Positions 60,908-64,000 of a stretch of DNA of 64,000 bases are shown piece after piece. The notes beneath the pieces are model-generated. The model saw nothing but the letters and a program-made list of their open reading frames with translations, did not search any database and was not told where the DNA came from. The translations under genes were made by a program, and so were the position numbers. Numbering within the stretch: position 1 is the stretch's first letter; every line of letters starts with the position of its first letter. Source of the DNA: Chitinophagaceae bacterium (GTDB lineage: Bacteria > Bacteroidota > Bacteroidia > Chitinophagales > Chitinophagaceae); the NCBI GenBank assembly GCA_019638595.1, contig JAHBTJ010000012.1, positions 182,834 through 246,833 on the forward strand, in the 5' to 3' direction.

Positions 60908-63286
60908 TCACTCCATTCGGAGCGACTTCACCGGATTAGCCAATGCGGCTTTTATACTCTGGTAACTTACAGTAAGCAATGCAATGCCTAAAGCAACTGC
61001 TCCGGCCACAATAAATACCCACCATTCTATACCGGCTTTATATTGAAATTGCTCCAGCCATTTATTCATAATATACCACCCCAGTGGAAAAGCGATCAGC
61101 ATAGCAATAACAACCAGCCGGATATAGCTGCCGGATAACATGGTTACAATACTTTCCACGGAAGCACCCAGTATTTTGCGGACCCCTATTTCTTTGGTGC
61201 GTTGCGCCGCAGTAAACGCCGCCAGCCCAAACAAACCGAGACAGGAAATGAAAATGGCAAGGAATGCAAAATAGTTGGACAGCTTACTCACGACCTGTTC
61301 ACTACGGTACAGTTTATCAAACTCAAGATCAGAAAACTGGTATGTAAACGGGAAAGCAGGATTGATTTCTTTGCATAATTTTTTCAGGGCTGAAAGTGTT
61401 TCCCTGGTATCTCCGGCTTTTGTACGGATCAATATCGTTCCCCAGCTCCAGTTTTCGTCGAGGCGTAATATCAGGGGATCAATGCTGTAATGCATAGAGC
61501 TAAAATGGAAATCTTTTAATATCCCTATCACTGGTCCCTTTCGGTTACCCCATGAAATAGTTTGACCAACAGGCTGCTGAAGACCCATTTTCTCTACAGC
61601 CGTTTCATTCAAAATAAAAGAGAGTGAATCTGCCCCGTATTCTTTTGAAAAATCACGCCCCTCTTTAACCTGCAGCTTCATGGTCTTTGTAAAATCATAC
61701 CCTACCACAGCATCTGCAAAAGAAACAGTCTGGTTTTCCGGTTTGCCCGGCCAACTGATACTGGTAGTATGATGTTCAATAATGGTGGGTGAATTCCTCA
61801 TTTTGGATACATTGAGCACGCCGGGTAATATTGCAGCCCTTTGTTTAAATATGCTGTATTTATCAATCAGCTCACCTTCGATAGGGATATATACAAGATT
61901 TTCCCTGTCATACCCCAGGTTCTTACTTTGTATATAGTTCATCTGGCGATAAGTTACGATCATGCCAATGATCAATACCATTGAAAGGACGAACTGGAAT
62001 ACCACCAGCCCCTGCCGGAAAAAAGAAGACTTCCAGTTGAACTTCAAACCACCTTTTAAAACCTTCACCGGCTTTAGCGACGAAAGAAAGAGTGCAGGGT
62101 AACTTCCGGCTACCAGTCCCGTAATAATTATCAAAACAACAATCCCAAACCAGAACACAGGATCACTAACCGGAAGGGATAGCTGCTTTCCTGTAAGTTG
62201 ATTGAACATGGGAATTAACAGGAGAGCAGCGGTAAGAGCAATCACAATTGAGAACAAAGTGATCAATATTGCCTCACCCACAAACTGTTGTATCAATGAG
62301 AAACGTGAAGCCCCTACTACCTTCCGCAACCCAACTTCTTTAGCCCGTTTTTCGGACTGCGCTGTTGCAAGGCTCATAAAATTAATACAGGCTATCAGCA
62401 ATATGAAAACAGCTACCACGGTAAACAATGTTACATATTCAATCCGCCCGCCGCTGATATATCCATTACTGAAGTTGGAATAAAGATATTTTTCAGCATA
62501 TGGCTGCAATGCCAGCTCTACCCTGAATGAAGGATCTTTCTTCTGGTAACGGTAGATAAAATCCCTGATCTTTTTTTCAACAACGTCTCCCCTGGCTCCT
62601 TTACGCAATTGCACATAAGTTGAAGGACTTGCATTACCCCAGTTATTGATCCAGCCGTTCGCTCTTTCAAAATCTTTCCAGTTCCTCAAAAAATCAAACT
62701 GTTGTGATGAATGAGCAGGCACATTTTCAAACACTGCCGTCACCTTCAACTCTTCCTGGTTCTCAAAACGAAGCAACTGACCGAATGCCTGCTGAGCTCC
62801 TCCAAAAAAGTTTTCAGCCATCTTCCTGGATATGGCAATGCCACCCGGAGCGCTTAAAGCGTTTGCTGCTGATCCCTGTAACAAAGGATAAGTGAACATT
62901 CTGAAAAAATCTTCATCGGCATAAAAGCCGGTCATTTTATTTACCTTGTTACCTGCGGCAAAAGTATTTTGCGTGCCCGGGGCAGAAGCATATTCAAAGC
63001 CGCTGGCATATTCTATTTCGGGTACCACCCTTTTTAGTTCTACAGCAAGCAATCCCTGCGTGGCATATCCTGCATCCGTTTTGCCATCATAATAATTCCT
63101 TTCATACACATGGTACAGGCGACCGGCATTTGCATGAAAATGATCCACACTTCTTTCATCCTGCACCCATAACGTAATGAGCAGGCTACATGTTAGCCCC
63201 AAAGCCAGTCCTATAATATTAATAACAGAAAAGGACTTATTCCGGACCAGGTTTCGCCAAGCGATTTTTATATAATTCTTTAACAT
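60908..63286 (-). CDS. ABC transporter permease, FtsX/MacB family
   Basis: A full 792-residue member of the same duplicated MacB/FtsX permease family as the three genes at the left end of the window. It starts MLKNYIKIAWRN and ends NPVKSLRME, with RAKEVGLRKVVGAS in the first FtsX block and QRTKEIGVRKILGAS in the second. TM1 is near residues 20-42 and the mid-protein TM near 425-447. Here no ATPase or adaptor is adjacent; a CAAATTT repeat region lies directly upstream. It may use an ATPase encoded elsewhere, possibly the one at 8592-9269. Confidence 0.93.
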   Translation of the reverse strand: MLKNYIKIAWRNLVRNKSFSVINIIGLALGLTCSLLITLWVQDERSVDHFHANAGRLYHVYERNYYDGKTDAGYATQGLLAVELKRVVPEIEYASGFEYASAPGTQNTFAAGNKVNKMTGFYADEDFFRMFTYPLLQGSAANALSAPGGIAISRKMAENFFGGAQQAFGQLLRFENQEELKVTAVFENVPAHSSQQFDFLRNWKDFERANGWINNWGNASPSTYVQLRKGARGDVVEKKIRDFIYRYQKKDPSFRVELALQPYAEKYLYSNFSNGYISGGRIEYVTLFTVVAVFILLIACINFMSLATAQSEKRAKEVGLRKVVGASRFSLIQQFVGEAILITLFSIVIALTAALLLIPMFNQLTGKQLSLPVSDPVFWFGIVVLIIITGLVAGSYPALFLSSLKPVKVLKGGLKFNWKSSFFRQGLVVFQFVLSMVLIIGMIVTYRQMNYIQSKNLGYDRENLVYIPIEGELIDKYSIFKQRAAILPGVLNVSKMRNSPTIIEHHTTSISWPGKPENQTVSFADAVVGYDFTKTMKLQVKEGRDFSKEYGADSLSFILNETAVEKMGLQQPVGQTISWGNRKGPVIGILKDFHFSSMHYSIDPLILRLDENWSWGTILIRTKAGDTRETLSALKKLCKEINPAFPFTYQFSDLEFDKLYRSEQVVSKLSNYFAFLAIFISCLGLFGLAAFTAAQRTKEIGVRKILGASVESIVTMLSGSYIRLVVIAMLIAFPLGWYIMNKWLEQFQYKAGIEWWVFIVAGAVALGIALLTVSYQSIKAALANPVKSLRME

Positions 63287-63592
63287 GTGAGATTTGAAAT
63301 TTAAAATTTGAGATTGGATAAGGGATATTATATTGGAGACTTTGAATTTTCAAATCAGCACATTCTCAAATTTTCAAATTCCTCAAATTCCCACATTCAC
63401 CAGGTTCCAATGTGCATGCCAATATCCAAACAATTGAATAGCAACACATTAAAAACCATCAATAAAAATCGTGACCGCTGGCGTACAATCAGTGTACGAT
63501 ATCGGACACTTATTGAGCTTTATTGGAGCAGTAAAGAACAGCCTCAAAAACGCATGGCTGATTAACAACTACGCGGGAAAGCTGGGTAGATT
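63287..63592. repeat. CAAATTT-type low-complexity repeats and gap
   Basis: Between the permease and the hydrolase gene. Segment 63290-63400 is built from GATTTGAAATTTAAAATTTG and CAAATTTTCAAATTCCTC units, some of them forming inverted repeats. The rest (63400-63592) shows no gene or clear signal. Confidence 0.5.
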
Positions 63593-64000
63593 TTACCTGG
63601 GCCTGGTTCCGGGGACATTTAACTTTCTGAATAGTATAATTTCACCAGCCAACAAAACAAAATGATCTGTGATGCCTTTGTTGTCTCTTACAAAACGTAC
63701 TTCAACAGGCGCATTCTCATCCAGGAAAAAAGTATCGCTTGAAGCTGATCTTAAAAGCACCTTTTCGTGTTTAGGCTTTGCATATAATTTACCATCTTCT
63801 ATTGTAAGAGCCACTGTATCGCGCTGCTCATTTACATATTCCCCTTCGTATATTCTCAATTTATTTTCCGGCAAAGGAACTTCTTTAAACCTGAATTTTT
63901 TATGAGACAAAAACCAGGCGTATAAACTGTCGTTGTTATAGGTTGTGTCCCAGCTATTATGGTTAGCTTCAGGATATACGGTAAACCGTACATCCTGATT
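63593..64000 (-). CDS. C-terminus of an alpha/beta hydrolase with DUF3471-like tail (partial)
   Basis: The frame is open to the window edge, so the 5' end is missing. The first visible residues read VYPEANHNSWDTTYNNDSLY, then AWFLSHKK. This is the final His motif of prolyl-oligopeptidase/esterase-type hydrolases (the HNSWD histidine being catalytic). The following 90 residues (IYEGEYVNEQRDTVALTIED, DGKLYAKPK, PVEVRFVRD) resemble a DUF3471-like beta domain, often fused to such hydrolases or beta-lactamase-like proteins. Likely an exported esterase or peptidase; the catalytic serine lies outside the window. Confidence 0.75.
   Translation of the reverse strand, partial: NQDVRFTVYPEANHNSWDTTYNNDSLYAWFLSHKKFRFKEVPLPENKLRIYEGEYVNEQRDTVALTIEDGKLYAKPKHEKVLLRSASSDTFFLDENAPVEVRFVRDNKGITDHFVLLAGEIILFRKLNVPGTRPR

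Overview
The window looks like a piece of a chromosome from the Bacteroidota, probably a member of the Chitinophagaceae. The evidence is a SusC/SusD pair, PorU/PorV-type proteins of the type IX secretion system, 800-residue duplicated FtsX/MacB permeases, a YtxJ protein, TAnnTTTG-type -7 promoter boxes, and genes that almost all lack Shine-Dalgarno sequences. There is no rRNA, CRISPR array, prophage or recognisable transposase. The species assignment is inferred from gene content alone.

Layout. 1-11.1 kb: a minus-strand MacAB-like export locus: adaptor, ATPase, a small membrane protein and three tandem permeases (one cut by the window edge). It is littered with interspersed repeats and interrupted by a plus-strand four-helix-bundle gene. 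11.6-17.0 kb: a complete RND efflux operon (adaptor, pump, TolC-like channel). 17.2-19.0 kb: grpE-dnaJ. 19.1-28.3 kb: a SusC/SusD nutrient-uptake pair behind a LacI-type palindrome, with a small lipoprotein and a large FG-GAP/UnbV lipoprotein on the opposite strand. 28.3-31.0 kb: ytxJ, a DUF3500 protein, a four-helix sensor-like membrane protein and a small lipoprotein.

31.0-36.7 kb is the core translation block, read on the minus strand: rpsU, xerC-like recombinase, hpf, four tRNAs (Thr, Tyr, Gly, Thr), tuf, tRNA-Trp, secE, nusG; riboflavin synthase diverges from rpsU. Two broken tRNA-Gly copies with a palindrome in place of part of the D/anticodon arms lie among the tRNAs. rpsU alone carries a strong Shine-Dalgarno, as expected for autoregulated bS21 of this phylum. 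36.7-46.3 kb is an A+T-rich cell-surface glycan/lipid cluster: three polytopic membrane proteins, two GT2 glycosyltransferases, two methyltransferases and a desaturase. 46.3-52.5 kb holds porU and porV paralogues, then tyrS and tRNA-Gln.

54.2-59.4 kb holds the most unusual system: a tightly coupled six-gene minus-strand operon. It encodes a tail-anchored coiled-coil protein, a soluble multi-domain FtsK/SpoIIIE (EccC/EssC-like) ATPase, two 88-residue WXG100-like helical-hairpin proteins, a long coiled-coil protein and a third W-x-D helical protein. It resembles the ATPase-plus-substrate core of a type VII (ESX) secretion system without the other known components, in a Gram-negative lineage. 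59.8-64.0 kb: a small hypothetical gene, a DoxX-like gene, another FtsX/MacB permease and the C-terminus of an alpha/beta hydrolase.
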